Assembly: GCA_032118015.1 (NCBI GenBank)
Contig: JAULYE010000077.1
Location: 1 to 13,666, forward strand
Origin: Casp-actino8 sp032118015
Lineage (GTDB): Bacteria > Actinomycetota > Acidimicrobiia > Acidimicrobiales > Ilumatobacteraceae
Direction: 5' to 3'
Length of the DNA stretch: 13,666 bases
Part shown: in pieces, positions 6,054-13,329 of the stretch
Layout of the letters: the number at the start of each line of letters is the position of its first letter
Numbering within the stretch: position 1 is the stretch's first letter
Program-made: the position numbers and the translations under genes
The notes under the pieces: generated by a model
Told to the model about the DNA's origin: nothing
The model's input: only the letters and a program-made list of their open reading frames with translations
Databases searched by the model: none

Positions 6054-6374
6054 TCACGGGTCGATCACAGGAGGGATGACTCGCCGAGGAGGCAGCTGAG
6101 AAAAAAAGGCACCACGCCAGCGCGCATGTGCGTGGTAGTGATCTGGAATGTTGCGCATGTTGTCGTCGATGAATGGCTCGTAGTCGAATACCTGTGTTGC
6201 CACTTCGATCAACTTGCGATGGAGCATCTCTTTGACATGTTCCGGGGGCACTGGGTCGTGGCACTTCCACACGACCATGGGCACGAAGCAGGCTTCGCAC
6301 TCCGCGATCCAGCAATGTTCATCTTCGAAATAGCGCTCGGTCAACGGAGCGGCTTCACACAGATCACATGACAT
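6054..6374 (-). CDS. Small Cys-rich protein with histidine-triad-like motif
   Basis: A 106-residue soluble protein. It starts SCDLCEAAP, with Cys3 and Cys6, then has Cys21 and a second CxxC (Cys26, Cys29) in WIAECEAC, followed by VPMVVWKCHD. The C-terminal third holds NIPDHYHAHAR with His79, His81 and His83 alternating before Arg85, reminiscent of the HxHxH triad of HIT nucleotide hydrolases/transferases. The pairs of cysteines suggest a zinc site, as in some HIT members (inference). I recall a conserved uncharacterised family of this appearance in several phyla but cannot name it. The ATG at 6374 places CDLC at the extreme N-terminus; only a weak Shine-Dalgarno sequence (TTGAG) is present. 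It lies 45 bases downstream of the fasciclin lipoprotein and 56 bases upstream of bcp, all on the same strand. Substrate unknown. Confidence 0.8.
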   Translation of the reverse strand: MSCDLCEAAPLTERYFEDEHCWIAECEACFVPMVVWKCHDPVPPEHVKEMLHRKLIEVATQVFDYEPFIDDNMRNIPDHYHAHARWRGAFFSQLPPRRVIPPVIDP

Positions 6375-6393
6375 GTTGCGCTCAATTCACATT

Positions 6394-6420
6394 CAGAACG
6401 AACGACAGCCCAGAACGAAC
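6394..6420. repeat. 10-bp direct repeat in a short intergenic gap
   Basis: CAGAACGAAC occurs at 6394-6403 and 6411-6420, a 17-bp period, in the 45 bases between the fasciclin lipoprotein stop and the next gene; the last base touches the stop codon. It may be an operator or a slipped duplication. Confidence 0.5.
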
Positions 6421-7025
6421 TACAACGTGGCGAGATCGACTCCGGGCGGGAGAACGAGGTCGGACAGAATGTGGGCGACGCTCTTGCCTGCGAAGAGATC
6501 CCCGACCAGGACGAAGGTGCCATTGAGCTTGATGTTCATCAAGTAACCGACTTGATTGCCGACTTCGACGGTCATCTCATCACCCGACTTCATCACAAGC
6601 GTTCCTGCTGCGACTTCCATCTCCGGCACCTTGCCGTCGAGCATGTGATACGCGAGGATGCGCGTCAGCACATCTCGATTGGCAGGATCTTTCAGCTTTT
6701 CTACCGATCCGGCGGGCAGCCGATCGAACGCTGCGTCGGGAAGAACGAACACAGTGATCTCTCCATCGGCCTCGTAGAGCGGTGCCAGATCGGTCAGAGC
6801 CACGAGTTCGGCGAATGTCGAGAAGATCTCGTTCTCGGCGAACATCGTCAACATGCTGTCAGGCACATAGTCGAGGTCGAGCGAGGTCGGTGGAGCGGTC
6901 AATTCGGGTTCGGAGTCGCTGGTCGCAGATGTTCCATCCGACGACGAACTGTCCCCTGAACAGGCAGCGAGCAACAGCACGGCTGACAAGGGGGCAACAA
7001 TTTTCCAAGACAGGGTTTTGAACAT
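6420..7025 (-). CDS. Fasciclin-domain lipoprotein
   Basis: A 201-residue secreted protein. Residues 1-22 form a lipoprotein signal peptide: Lys3 and Lys9, a hydrophobic stretch (IVAPLSAVLLLA) and lipobox LAAC with Cys22. A Ser/Thr/Glu-rich linker (23-46) follows. Residues about 55-198 match a single fasciclin (FAS1) domain: FSTFAELVALTDL (68-80), the H1 box TVFVLPDAAFDRLP (91-104), YH (126-127) in ILAYHML, and the H2 region VLVGDLFAGKSVAHILSDLVLPP. FAS1 domains mediate adhesion and matrix interactions; the ligand here is unknown. The ATG at 7025 is chosen over an upstream in-frame start at 7076 because AAGGAG lies at ideal spacing and the signal peptide begins there. It lies downstream of the trp genes with a 136-base gap, so probably has a separate promoter. 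Confidence 0.92.
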   Translation of the reverse strand: MFKTLSWKIVAPLSAVLLLAACSGDSSSSDGTSATSDSEPELTAPPTSLDLDYVPDSMLTMFAENEIFSTFAELVALTDLAPLYEADGEITVFVLPDAAFDRLPAGSVEKLKDPANRDVLTRILAYHMLDGKVPEMEVAAGTLVMKSGDEMTVEVGNQVGYLMNIKLNGTFVLVGDLFAGKSVAHILSDLVLPPGVDLATL

Positions 7026-7161
7026 CAGATCTCCTTGAAACGACTCTTCATCTTCCCATATGACCCGACGACTCACCTGCCATGGATCGGATCGTCACAG
7101 AATTCTCAACTGAAGTCCAAAACTGCTGCGGTGACACCGAAAAGGTACGAGGCGAAGCGTC

Positions 7162-7938
7162 TCAGGCACCATCGAGAGCGGCGCGCACGTCTGCGACGTA
7201 CTCCCCAACGGCTTCGGGGCCACCTTCCATGAGGCGCCGAACCACCGAGGCTCCCTGAACGACTCCATCGGCGACCTTGCAGACCTCGACGGCTTGGGCG
7301 CTATTCGACACGCCCACTCCAACGATGACCGGCACATCGGTGACCTTTTTCAGACGTGCAGCGAGAGCTGCCGCCGTGCTGGCAAGCGAATCACGTTCGC
7401 CAGTGACCCCGAGCAGGCCGACCGAATACACGAATCCGCGAGCACGCGCGCAAATGCGCGGCAACCTTTCATCGGGGGCAGTCGGAGCCGCCAAGAGCAC
7501 CGTTGCGATGCCGTGCAGGTCAGCAGCTTCACACCATGGTCCCGCTTCCTCCAGAGGCAGATCTGGAACGATGGCTCCGACGATCCCTGCTGATGCGAGT
7601 TGTGCTGCGAATCTCTCGTGGCCGGCATGGTGCACGGTGTTGTAGTAACACATGACGACGAGTGGGATCGATACATCGAGACTGCGTGCCTGATCGAGAA
7701 TCGACACAGGTGTCGCGCCGGATTCGAGCGCCCGCTGTGAAGCCTCTTGAATGACGGGGCCGTCCATCACCGGATCCGAAAATGGGATACCGATCTCGAC
7801 TGCATCAGCACCGTGAGCAGCCGCTGCGCGAATGGCATCGACCCACCCATCGAGTCCTCCGGTCACGTACGGGACGAGAAGTTTGCGTCCTGCATCGCGT
7901 TTTCGGCGGAATTCGTCTTCGAGTACTCCTGGATTCAC
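7162..7938 (-). CDS. trpA: Tryptophan synthase alpha chain
   Basis: TrpA cleaves indole-3-glycerol phosphate to indole and glyceraldehyde 3-phosphate; indole passes through a tunnel to TrpB. The 258 residues are near the usual ~265. Catalytic Glu48 (ADAVEIGIPFSDP) and Asp59 (MDGPVIQ) are present, with the 11-residue spacing of the Salmonella enzyme. The phosphate-binding region VGVGVSNSAQA is near the C-terminus. The GTG at 7938 overlaps the trpB stop as GTGA, which fixes the start and indicates coupled translation for equimolar subunits. The open frame continues upstream through trpB in another frame, but that extension is not coding. Last gene of the trp cluster; a 136-base gap separates it from the fasciclin gene. 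Confidence 0.96.
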   Translation of the reverse strand: MNPGVLEDEFRRKRDAGRKLLVPYVTGGLDGWVDAIRAAAAHGADAVEIGIPFSDPVMDGPVIQEASQRALESGATPVSILDQARSLDVSIPLVVMCYYNTVHHAGHERFAAQLASAGIVGAIVPDLPLEEAGPWCEAADLHGIATVLLAAPTAPDERLPRICARARGFVYSVGLLGVTGERDSLASTAAALAARLKKVTDVPVIVGVGVSNSAQAVEVCKVADGVVQGASVVRRLMEGGPEAVGEYVADVRAALDGA

Positions 7939-9110
7939 GAGCCGAGAATGTCCATCATCTGAGCAACGTCTTTGTCTCCTCGGCCAGAGAGGTTCATCAG
8001 CACCGTCTGGCCTTGCATGTTCGGAGCCTCGCGCGTGATCCAGGCCAACGCGTGTGCACATTCGAGAGCAGGAATGATTCCCTCGGCGCGCGCCATCAGT
8101 TGGAAGGCCTCGATCACTTCTGAATCCGTCACAGTCGGGTATTCCGCGCGACCGATCGAAGCCAGATACGAATGCTCTGGTCCGACACCGGGGTAGTCGA
8201 GACCAGCAGAAATCGAATGAGCCTCTTGCACCTGTCCGTACTCGTCCTGCATCAAATAGCTGCGCATTCCGTGAACGACGCCAGGCTGACCGCGACCGAC
8301 TGCTGCCCCACCTGCAGGCTCGACGCCAATGAGGCGCGCATCGGTGTCGACAAAACCGGAGAAGATACCGATCGCATTGGATCCTCCCCCGACACATGCA
8401 ACCACGACGTCCGGGTCGTCCCCGTAGCGTGAGCGGCACTGCTCACGAGCTTCGGTGCCGATGACCCGATGGAATTCGCGCACCATGTAGGGGTACGGGT
8501 GCGGACCCATCACCGAACCGAGGCAGTAGTGCGTGCTCTCGACTGTTGCCACCCAGTCGCGCATTGCTTCGTTGACTGCATCTTTCAGAGTGCGACTTCC
8601 ACTGTGCACCGCCTCGACTTCAGCACCCAACAACTTCATACGGAACACGTTGAGGGCTTGTCGCTCGACGTCCACTGAACCCATGTACACCTTGCACTCG
8701 AGACCGAGAAGTGCTGCTGCGGTCGCCGATGCCACACCGTGCTGACCTGCACCGGTCTCGGCCACGATGCGCTTTTTCCCCATGCGCTTGGCGAGAAGTG
8801 CCTGTCCGAGCACGTTGTTGATCTTGTGTGATCCGGTGTGGTTCAAGTCCTCGCGTTTGAGCACGAGTCGAATACCGAGTTGAGCACCGAGTTGATGACA
8901 TTCGGTGATGATCGACGGACGACCGGCATACTCGCGCAGGACTGCGTCGAGATCACCGCGAAAAATGGGATCGGCCCATGCGTCGTGAAAGGCCCGCTCG
9001 AGTTCTTGACAAGCAGGTACCAACGTCTCGGGAACGAACTGTCCGCCGAACTCACCGAAGCGTCCCGATTCGCCCGGGGTGGACATGATGGAGGGGGTCG
9101 TATTGGTCAT
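7935..9110 (-). CDS. trpB: Tryptophan synthase beta chain
   Basis: TrpB is the PLP enzyme that joins indole and serine to make tryptophan. The 391 residues match the classical TrpB1 length. GRFGEFGGQFVPETLVPA (16-33) is the N-terminal hallmark. Lys96 in HTGSHKINN binds PLP, Glu118 in ETGAGQHGVA is the catalytic acid, GGGSNAIG (241-248) binds the PLP phosphate, and NLSGRGDKD (373-381) contains the Ser375 that contacts the pyridine nitrogen. The ATG at 9110 has GAGGAT at suitable spacing; an internal ATG (Met9) is possible. It follows trpF after 131 bases, the longest gap within the trp cluster, and overlaps trpA by four bases. Confidence 0.97.
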   Translation of the reverse strand: MTNTTPSIMSTPGESGRFGEFGGQFVPETLVPACQELERAFHDAWADPIFRGDLDAVLREYAGRPSIITECHQLGAQLGIRLVLKREDLNHTGSHKINNVLGQALLAKRMGKKRIVAETGAGQHGVASATAAALLGLECKVYMGSVDVERQALNVFRMKLLGAEVEAVHSGSRTLKDAVNEAMRDWVATVESTHYCLGSVMGPHPYPYMVREFHRVIGTEAREQCRSRYGDDPDVVVACVGGGSNAIGIFSGFVDTDARLIGVEPAGGAAVGRGQPGVVHGMRSYLMQDEYGQVQEAHSISAGLDYPGVGPEHSYLASIGRAEYPTVTDSEVIEAFQLMARAEGIIPALECAHALAWITREAPNMQGQTVLMNLSGRGDKDVAQMMDILGS

Positions 9111-9241
9111 GGGTATCCTCGCTGTTCACAACCGTCGCTGAGCAGGTCTGATGTGATCAGCCCATGTTCGCACCTTTGGAACTGATCTCCGCAGTCGATT
9201 CGGATGACGTGATGTGATCCGTGTCCCGTCCCGAGGAGGTC

Positions 9242-9931
9242 TCATTCATCAGCCCAGTCGTAGGGCAAGTCCCCAGTCGGGTCCGTCGGTCTTTCGGAGT
9301 CTTGATCGATGGGCCCATTGGACCCCGATGGTTCAGCCGCGCGGGCATTGGCAATGAAGCGTCGCAACTTGAGTGCGTCTTTCTTACCCGGGGCAGATTC
9401 GACTCCCGAAGACACGTCCACTCCCCATGGCTTGACGTGCTCGATCGCACCAGCAACGTTTTCGACGGTGAGCCCTCCGGCCAGGATCAGTCGAACACCT
9501 GATGGGATTTCATCGGTCAACCGCCAATCGAACACCCTTCCCGAGCCGGGGTGGGGGGCGTCGACGAGGATCAGATCGGTTCCGAACTGATTGGCGATCC
9601 GAGCTTCACGGGATCCGGCGGCAACGGCTTTGATCACCCACCGGACCCCCTCGGACACTGCTGCCACCGTCGCCACCGGTTCATGACCGTGCAACTGCAC
9701 CGCTTTGACTCCCGATCGGGTCACGACATCGAAAATCCGGTCTGGGAGGTCATCACGAAACACGCCGACAGTCAAGATTTCCGGAGGCAACCTTCGTGTG
9801 ATGTCGTACACCACTTGCGGCGCAACCTGACGGGGGGACGGAGCGAACACGAATCCGACAGCATCGGCCCCCATGGCAATCGCCAACAGAGCGTCGTCCT
9901 CATTCGTGATGCCACAGATTTTCACGAACAT
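9242..9931 (-). CDS. trpF: Phosphoribosylanthranilate isomerase
   Basis: TrpF isomerises N-(5'-phosphoribosyl)-anthranilate to CdRP, the substrate of TrpC. In the 229-residue TIM barrel the catalytic pair is Cys6 in VKICGIT and Asp124 in ILVDAP. Phosphate-binding glycines lie in LAGGLTVENV (150-159) and VDVSSGVES (171-179). The core ends near residue 198; a 30-residue acidic, Pro/Ser/Asp-rich tail follows that is not typical. The ATG at 9931 is chosen because a TACGGT -10 box ends 6 bases before it. The GTG at 9925 (third codon) is the only near alternative, and there is no Shine-Dalgarno sequence for either. It lies 54 bases after trpC, so trpFBA may have its own promoter as well as read-through. 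Confidence 0.95.
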   Translation of the reverse strand: MFVKICGITNEDDALLAIAMGADAVGFVFAPSPRQVAPQVVYDITRRLPPEILTVGVFRDDLPDRIFDVVTRSGVKAVQLHGHEPVATVAAVSEGVRWVIKAVAAGSREARIANQFGTDLILVDAPHPGSGRVFDWRLTDEIPSGVRLILAGGLTVENVAGAIEHVKPWGVDVSSGVESAPGKKDALKLRRFIANARAAEPSGSNGPIDQDSERPTDPTGDLPYDWADE

Positions 9932-9937
9932 GTTCGT

Positions 9938-9943
9938 ACCGTA
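9938..9943 (-). promoter_or_regulatory. Putative -10 box, leaderless internal promoter for trpFBA
   Basis: TACGGT on the minus strand fits TANNNT and ends exactly 6 bases before the trpF ATG at 9931. It lies in the 54-base gap after trpC. There is no clear -35 element; a short inverted repeat CCGA/TCGG lies just upstream. Confidence 0.4.
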
Positions 9944-9985
9944 CCGCCCGATGCGTCGGCGTGAACGGATATTTCTCCGACCGCG

Positions 9986-10771
9986 TCAGTCCACTCCGCG
10001 CAGAGACCGCACAGCCTCACCCGGGTCCTGGGCTGTGACCAGCGATTCCCCGACCAGGACCGCGTGGTAACCGGCATGTGCCAAGTCACGGGCGTCATCA
10101 GGTCCGCGCACCCCACTTTCGGCGACTCTCACGACATTGGACGGGATCTTCGATCCCATTCGCAGGGCGCGTTCATGGTCCACCTGAAACGTGACCAGGT
10201 CGCGCTGGTTCACTCCAACCATCGTTGCCTCGATTGCCAACGCGCGTTCGAGTTCACGCTCATCGTGAATCTCAACGAGAACGTCGAGACCGACCTCTCG
10301 AGCAAGCTCTGAGAAGTCTCTCAGTTCGTCGTCGCTCAGCGCCGCGACGATCAGCAGCACACAGTCCGCCCCCATGATGCGGGTATCGCAGACGTCAGCG
10401 AGTGAGACGGTGAAATCTTTACGAAGAACCGGCAGGGCCGTCGCCGCAGATGCCCGCTGAAGATCCTCGATCGACCCTGCGAAGAAATCGACATCGGTGA
10501 GAACCGACAGACACGACGCTCCAGCTGACTCGTAGCGACGAGCCAGATCGCCCGGGTCCAAGTCGATGGCGAGGTCTCCCTTGGACGGAGACCTCCTCTT
10601 GATCTCACTGATGACGGCAAGACCCGAGAGCGCATCATGTTCGAGGCGCTCCCGGAAACCTCGCGTGGCCGGCAATGACGCACACGATCGTTTCAAGTCA
10701 TCGACAGAGCGTTGGTCCTGTTCGGCAGACGCTCGATGGTGCGCGATGATGCGATCGAGATACGTTGCCAT
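9986..10771 (-). CDS. trpC: Indole-3-glycerol phosphate synthase
   Basis: TrpC closes the indole ring, turning CdRP into indole-3-glycerol phosphate for TrpA. The 261 residues are the usual monofunctional length; TrpF is a separate gene here. Conserved sites are visible: ISEIKRRSPSKG with Glu56 and Lys58, the general acid Lys118 in LRKDFTV, Glu167 in LVEIHD, Asn188 in VGVNQRDL, and Glu218 in AESGV, followed by LVGESLV near the end. The start ATG is at 10771. A GAGGAA sequence overlaps the stop of the upstream ABM gene 18 bases away but sits rather far (about 15 bases) from the ATG, so initiation may depend on coupling. Same strand as ABM upstream and trpF downstream. Confidence 0.96.
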   Translation of the reverse strand: MATYLDRIIAHHRASAEQDQRSVDDLKRSCASLPATRGFRERLEHDALSGLAVISEIKRRSPSKGDLAIDLDPGDLARRYESAGASCLSVLTDVDFFAGSIEDLQRASAATALPVLRKDFTVSLADVCDTRIMGADCVLLIVAALSDDELRDFSELAREVGLDVLVEIHDERELERALAIEATMVGVNQRDLVTFQVDHERALRMGSKIPSNVVRVAESGVRGPDDARDLAHAGYHAVLVGESLVTAQDPGEAVRSLRGVD

Positions 10772-10789
10772 GGATGGTGGAGCGGTTCC

Positions 10790-11095
10790 TCAGAGACCTT
10801 TGCCGCCGACTGGACCAAGAATGGTCAGTTGCGGTGCGCCGCCGAGGAGATGACCGATGGTGGGCCCAAGGGCCTTGAAGGCGTCGGATCCCATGTGGGC
10901 ATTGAGTGCCTCTTGGCTTTCGTAGAGTTCGTACATGAACAGCGCATCTGCGTCTGACGCGTCAGTGTGCAAGATGTAAGCGAGCGTCCCCGACTCACCC
11001 TTGGCCGTCTCGAGCGCCGTCTGCATCGCAGCGACGAGTTCGTCCCGCTTCCCAGGGGCTGCTGGAATCTTTGCCCATACTGCAATTTTGGTCAT
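10790..11095 (-). CDS. ABM-domain (putative quinol monooxygenase) protein
   Basis: A 101-residue protein with the pattern of the antibiotic biosynthesis monooxygenase (ABM/YgiN-like) fold. It has a beta strand MTKIAVWAKIPAAPGKRDEL, a helix (VAAMQTALETAKGE), ESGTLAYILHTDASDADALFMYELYES, then EALNAHMGSDAFKALG. The spacing E-x-G-x-x-x-Y and the F-x-x-Y-E strand followed by A-x-x-x-H are typical. Members are small dimeric ferredoxin-like proteins acting on quinols, or of unknown activity. The ATG at 11095 is preferred over a TTG two codons upstream because AGAGAGG lies 7 bases before the ATG and only 1 base before the TTG. It lies 78 bases after glyS and 18 bases before trpC, so it is probably transcribed with the trp genes; no link to tryptophan synthesis is known to me. 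Confidence 0.85.
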   Translation of the reverse strand: MTKIAVWAKIPAAPGKRDELVAAMQTALETAKGESGTLAYILHTDASDADALFMYELYESQEALNAHMGSDAFKALGPTIGHLLGGAPQLTILGPVGGKGL

Positions 11096-11173
11096 GTCCA
11101 ATCCTCTCTCTGACTCGGCTCCACCCAGAGGCGGCTACCGGCACAAAGCACCGTAGACGGTGGGTTCGCCTGG

Positions 11174-12484
11174 TCAGAACCCGAGACGACGTCGCAATTC
11201 GTCCTCGATCGACGAAATTGGCACCCGGACCTGTTGGGTGGTGTCCCTGTCGCGAATCGTGACCGCTCCATCTTCGAGCGAGTCGAAGTCGACCGTCACG
11301 CACAATGGGGTCCCGATCTCGTCCTGACGGCGGTACCGACGACCGATTGACTGCGTGTCGTCGTAGTCGACCATGTACCGATCCCCGATCGTCGAGAAGA
11401 TCTCTCGTGCGAGTGGCGTGAGCGTCTCTTTCTTACTCAACGGCAGCACAGCGACTTTGTAGGGAGCCAGACGCGGGTGAAGTTTGAGAACTGTCCGCGG
11501 TTCACCTTCGACCTCGTCCTCTGAGTAGGCAGCGAGAAGAAACGCCGCCATGGCCCGGTTCACACCTGCAGCAGGTTCCACGACGAACGGCACGTAACGC
11601 TCATTCGTCGACTGGTCGAAGAAGTCGAGTCGCTGACCGGAGTGTTCGGCATGTTGGTTGAGGTCGTAGTTGGTTCGCTGTGCGATTCCTTCCAGCTCTC
11701 CCCAACCCCACGGGTATGCGAATTCGACATCGGCAGTGCCCGCAGAATAGTGACTCAACTCATCGGCCGCATGTGGACGCAGACGCAACATGTCTTCAGG
11801 AATTCCGAGATCGACGTACCACTGCATGCGCTCACGACACCAGTACTCGTACCATTTGGGCCCTTCGCTCGGCGGGACGAAGAACTCGAGTTCCATCTGC
11901 TCGAATTCCCGGGTCCGGAAAATGAAGTTTCCTGGTGTGATCTCGTTACGAAAACTCTTGCCGACCTGCGCGATTCCGAACGGAGGTTTCTTGCGGCTCG
12001 TCTGGAGCACATTGGCGAAGTTGACGAACATCCCCTGCGCAGTTTCGGGACGCAGATAGACCTCGGCACCCGATCCTTCGACCGGACCGGCAAAGGTCTT
12101 GAACATCAAGTTGAAGGCCCGAGCTTCTGTGAGGGAACTCTTGGCACCGCAGCCGGGACATGTCGACGGGTCGTCCAGATGATCCTCACGAAATCGCTGA
12201 TTGCACTGACGACAGTCCACGAGCGGATCACTGAAATTTGCCAAGTGGCCGCTCGCTTCGAAGACCTGCGGTGGCCCGAGAATCGCAGCATCGATCAAGA
12301 CGACGTCGTCACGACGCTGCACCATCGTGCGGATCCACGCTTCACGGACATTGCGGAGCATGAGGGATCCGAGCGGACCGTAGTCGTAACTCGAGCGGAA
12401 ACCGCCGTAGATCTCCGCCGACGGATACACGAATCCGCGTCGCTTGCAGAGATTGACGATCTGATCGAGGTCAGTGGCTGGCAT
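11174..12484 (-). CDS. glyS: Glycyl-tRNA synthetase, alpha2 type
   Basis: This enzyme charges tRNA-Gly. The 436 residues form the single-chain class II type found in actinobacteria, not the two-subunit alpha/beta form of E. coli. The N-terminal KRRGFVYPSAEIYGG (14-28) is diagnostic. A zinc-like cluster is formed by Cys91, Cys94, Cys109 and Cys112 (DCRQC and TCPGC). Motif 2 is GKSFRNEITPGNFIFRTREF (175-194) with EMELEFF-like residues after it. Motif 3 is around EPAAGVNRAMAAFLLAAY (303-320). The anticodon-binding domain starts near KVAVLPLS. The ATG at 12484 lacks a Shine-Dalgarno sequence; a TAGTCT hexamer ends 8 bases upstream. It lies 54 bases after recO and 78 bases before the ABM gene. No T-box leader fits in the short upstream gap. 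Confidence 0.97.
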   Translation of the reverse strand: MPATDLDQIVNLCKRRGFVYPSAEIYGGFRSSYDYGPLGSLMLRNVREAWIRTMVQRRDDVVLIDAAILGPPQVFEASGHLANFSDPLVDCRQCNQRFREDHLDDPSTCPGCGAKSSLTEARAFNLMFKTFAGPVEGSGAEVYLRPETAQGMFVNFANVLQTSRKKPPFGIAQVGKSFRNEITPGNFIFRTREFEQMELEFFVPPSEGPKWYEYWCRERMQWYVDLGIPEDMLRLRPHAADELSHYSAGTADVEFAYPWGWGELEGIAQRTNYDLNQHAEHSGQRLDFFDQSTNERYVPFVVEPAAGVNRAMAAFLLAAYSEDEVEGEPRTVLKLHPRLAPYKVAVLPLSKKETLTPLAREIFSTIGDRYMVDYDDTQSIGRRYRRQDEIGTPLCVTVDFDSLEDGAVTIRDRDTTQQVRVPISSIEDELRRRLGF

Positions 12485-12492
12485 AGATGTCC

Positions 12493-12498
12493 AGACTA
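12493..12498 (-). promoter_or_regulatory. Possible -10 box for glyS
   Basis: TAGTCT on the minus strand fits TANNNT and ends 8 bases before the glyS ATG at 12484, close to but not identical with the 6-base spacing seen elsewhere. No Shine-Dalgarno sequence precedes glyS, so a leaderless or very short leader is plausible. Confidence 0.3.
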
Positions 12499-12538
12499 AA
12501 GCCGGATCCCCAGATACACAGGTATCGATTCCACGGGC

Positions 12539-13318
12539 TCATTCCCGCTCGAAGATGCGCACCGACCGGAGTCGTCTCTCCATGTGATGCTCGAAAGCCG
12601 CCGTTGCGATCGAGAGCACTTCGTTGACGATCGGATCGTCCAAATGCTGACCTCGGGGATCGAACGCCTCGTCGAGGACCTCATTGAGATTTCCGCCAAG
12701 AATCCGGCGCATCAGTTCCCGAGCGCCATGGGAGACACCAGCACCAGTGTTCGATCCGCAGGAACGACAGAGCACTCCCCCGAGAGCGATATCGAACGAC
12801 AGCCGCGTCCGGTCGTTGTCCTGGGGATCGAGCGTGATCGTTTCGGCACATGAGGCGCACGCGTCGAGTTGCGGTCGCAATCCTTCGGCGGACAGCAGTT
12901 TCCACAAGAACGCAGGGACGATGATCGGCGAGGGTCTCGTCAAAAGAGTCTGGCGCGCTCCGGCGAGCATCTTGTAGATGTGCGGGACCGGTTCCCGGTC
13001 GGGCACAAGTTGGTCCACGGCCTCGAGCATCGCAAACGCTTCCGTCATCGAATCCAGGTCGCCGAACATGGCCCGGTTCGCATCGACGGTTTCGACCTGA
13101 CTGATGACGTCCAGGTCCCTGCCCCGGTGCAATTGCACGAGCACACACGACAGCGGCTCGAGGCGACCACCGAACTTGGATCGGGTCTTACGCACACCCT
13201 TGGCAATGGCTCGGACTTTGCCGTGCTCCTGCGTGAGGAACACGATGATGCGGTCAGCTTCACCGAGCCGGTACGTGCGCAACACGATCGCCGTGTCGCG
13301 ATACAACTTTGAAGACAT
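12539..13318 (-). CDS. recO: DNA repair protein RecO
   Basis: RecO anneals single strands and helps load RecA onto SSB-coated gaps (RecFOR pathway). The 259-residue protein has the N-terminal OB fold start LYRDTAIVLRTYRLGEADRI (5-24) and EHGKVRAIAKGVRKTRSKFG (31-50), hallmarks of RecO. A four-cysteine zinc site is formed by Cys154 and Cys157 (LDACASC) with Cys184 and Cys187 (LCRSC). The C-terminal helical part ends near the frame end. The ATG at 13318 is 11 bases after the stop of the UppS-like gene, and no strong Shine-Dalgarno sequence is seen, which suggests coupling to that gene. The gene is followed by glyS after 54 bases. recO next to uppS is a common bacterial arrangement. Confidence 0.96.
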   Translation of the reverse strand: MSSKLYRDTAIVLRTYRLGEADRIIVFLTQEHGKVRAIAKGVRKTRSKFGGRLEPLSCVLVQLHRGRDLDVISQVETVDANRAMFGDLDSMTEAFAMLEAVDQLVPDREPVPHIYKMLAGARQTLLTRPSPIIVPAFLWKLLSAEGLRPQLDACASCAETITLDPQDNDRTRLSFDIALGGVLCRSCGSNTGAGVSHGARELMRRILGGNLNEVLDEAFDPRGQHLDDPIVNEVLSIATAAFEHHMERRLRSVRIFERE

Positions 13319-13329
13319 CGAGTATCGGT

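Noticed and set aside
7129..7139. CGGTGTCACCG inverted repeat downstream of trpA as a terminator
   Set aside because: Only four pairs can form with a three-base loop and the following T-run is displaced; too weak to call.
7939..8439. Upstream extension of the trpA frame through trpB
   Set aside because: The extension overlaps the conserved trpB coding sequence in another frame and has no resemblance to TrpA; the GTGA overlap gives the correct start.
11642..12499. 285-codon open frame on the plus strand
   Set aside because: It lies wholly antisense to glyS, whose motifs are all intact; the long antisense frame is a by-product of GC-rich codon use.
12485..12538. T-box riboswitch before glyS, or before the trp genes
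   Set aside because: The gaps (54 bases before glyS, 78 before the ABM gene, 18 before trpC) are too short for a T-box, and no conserved T-box sequence was seen.
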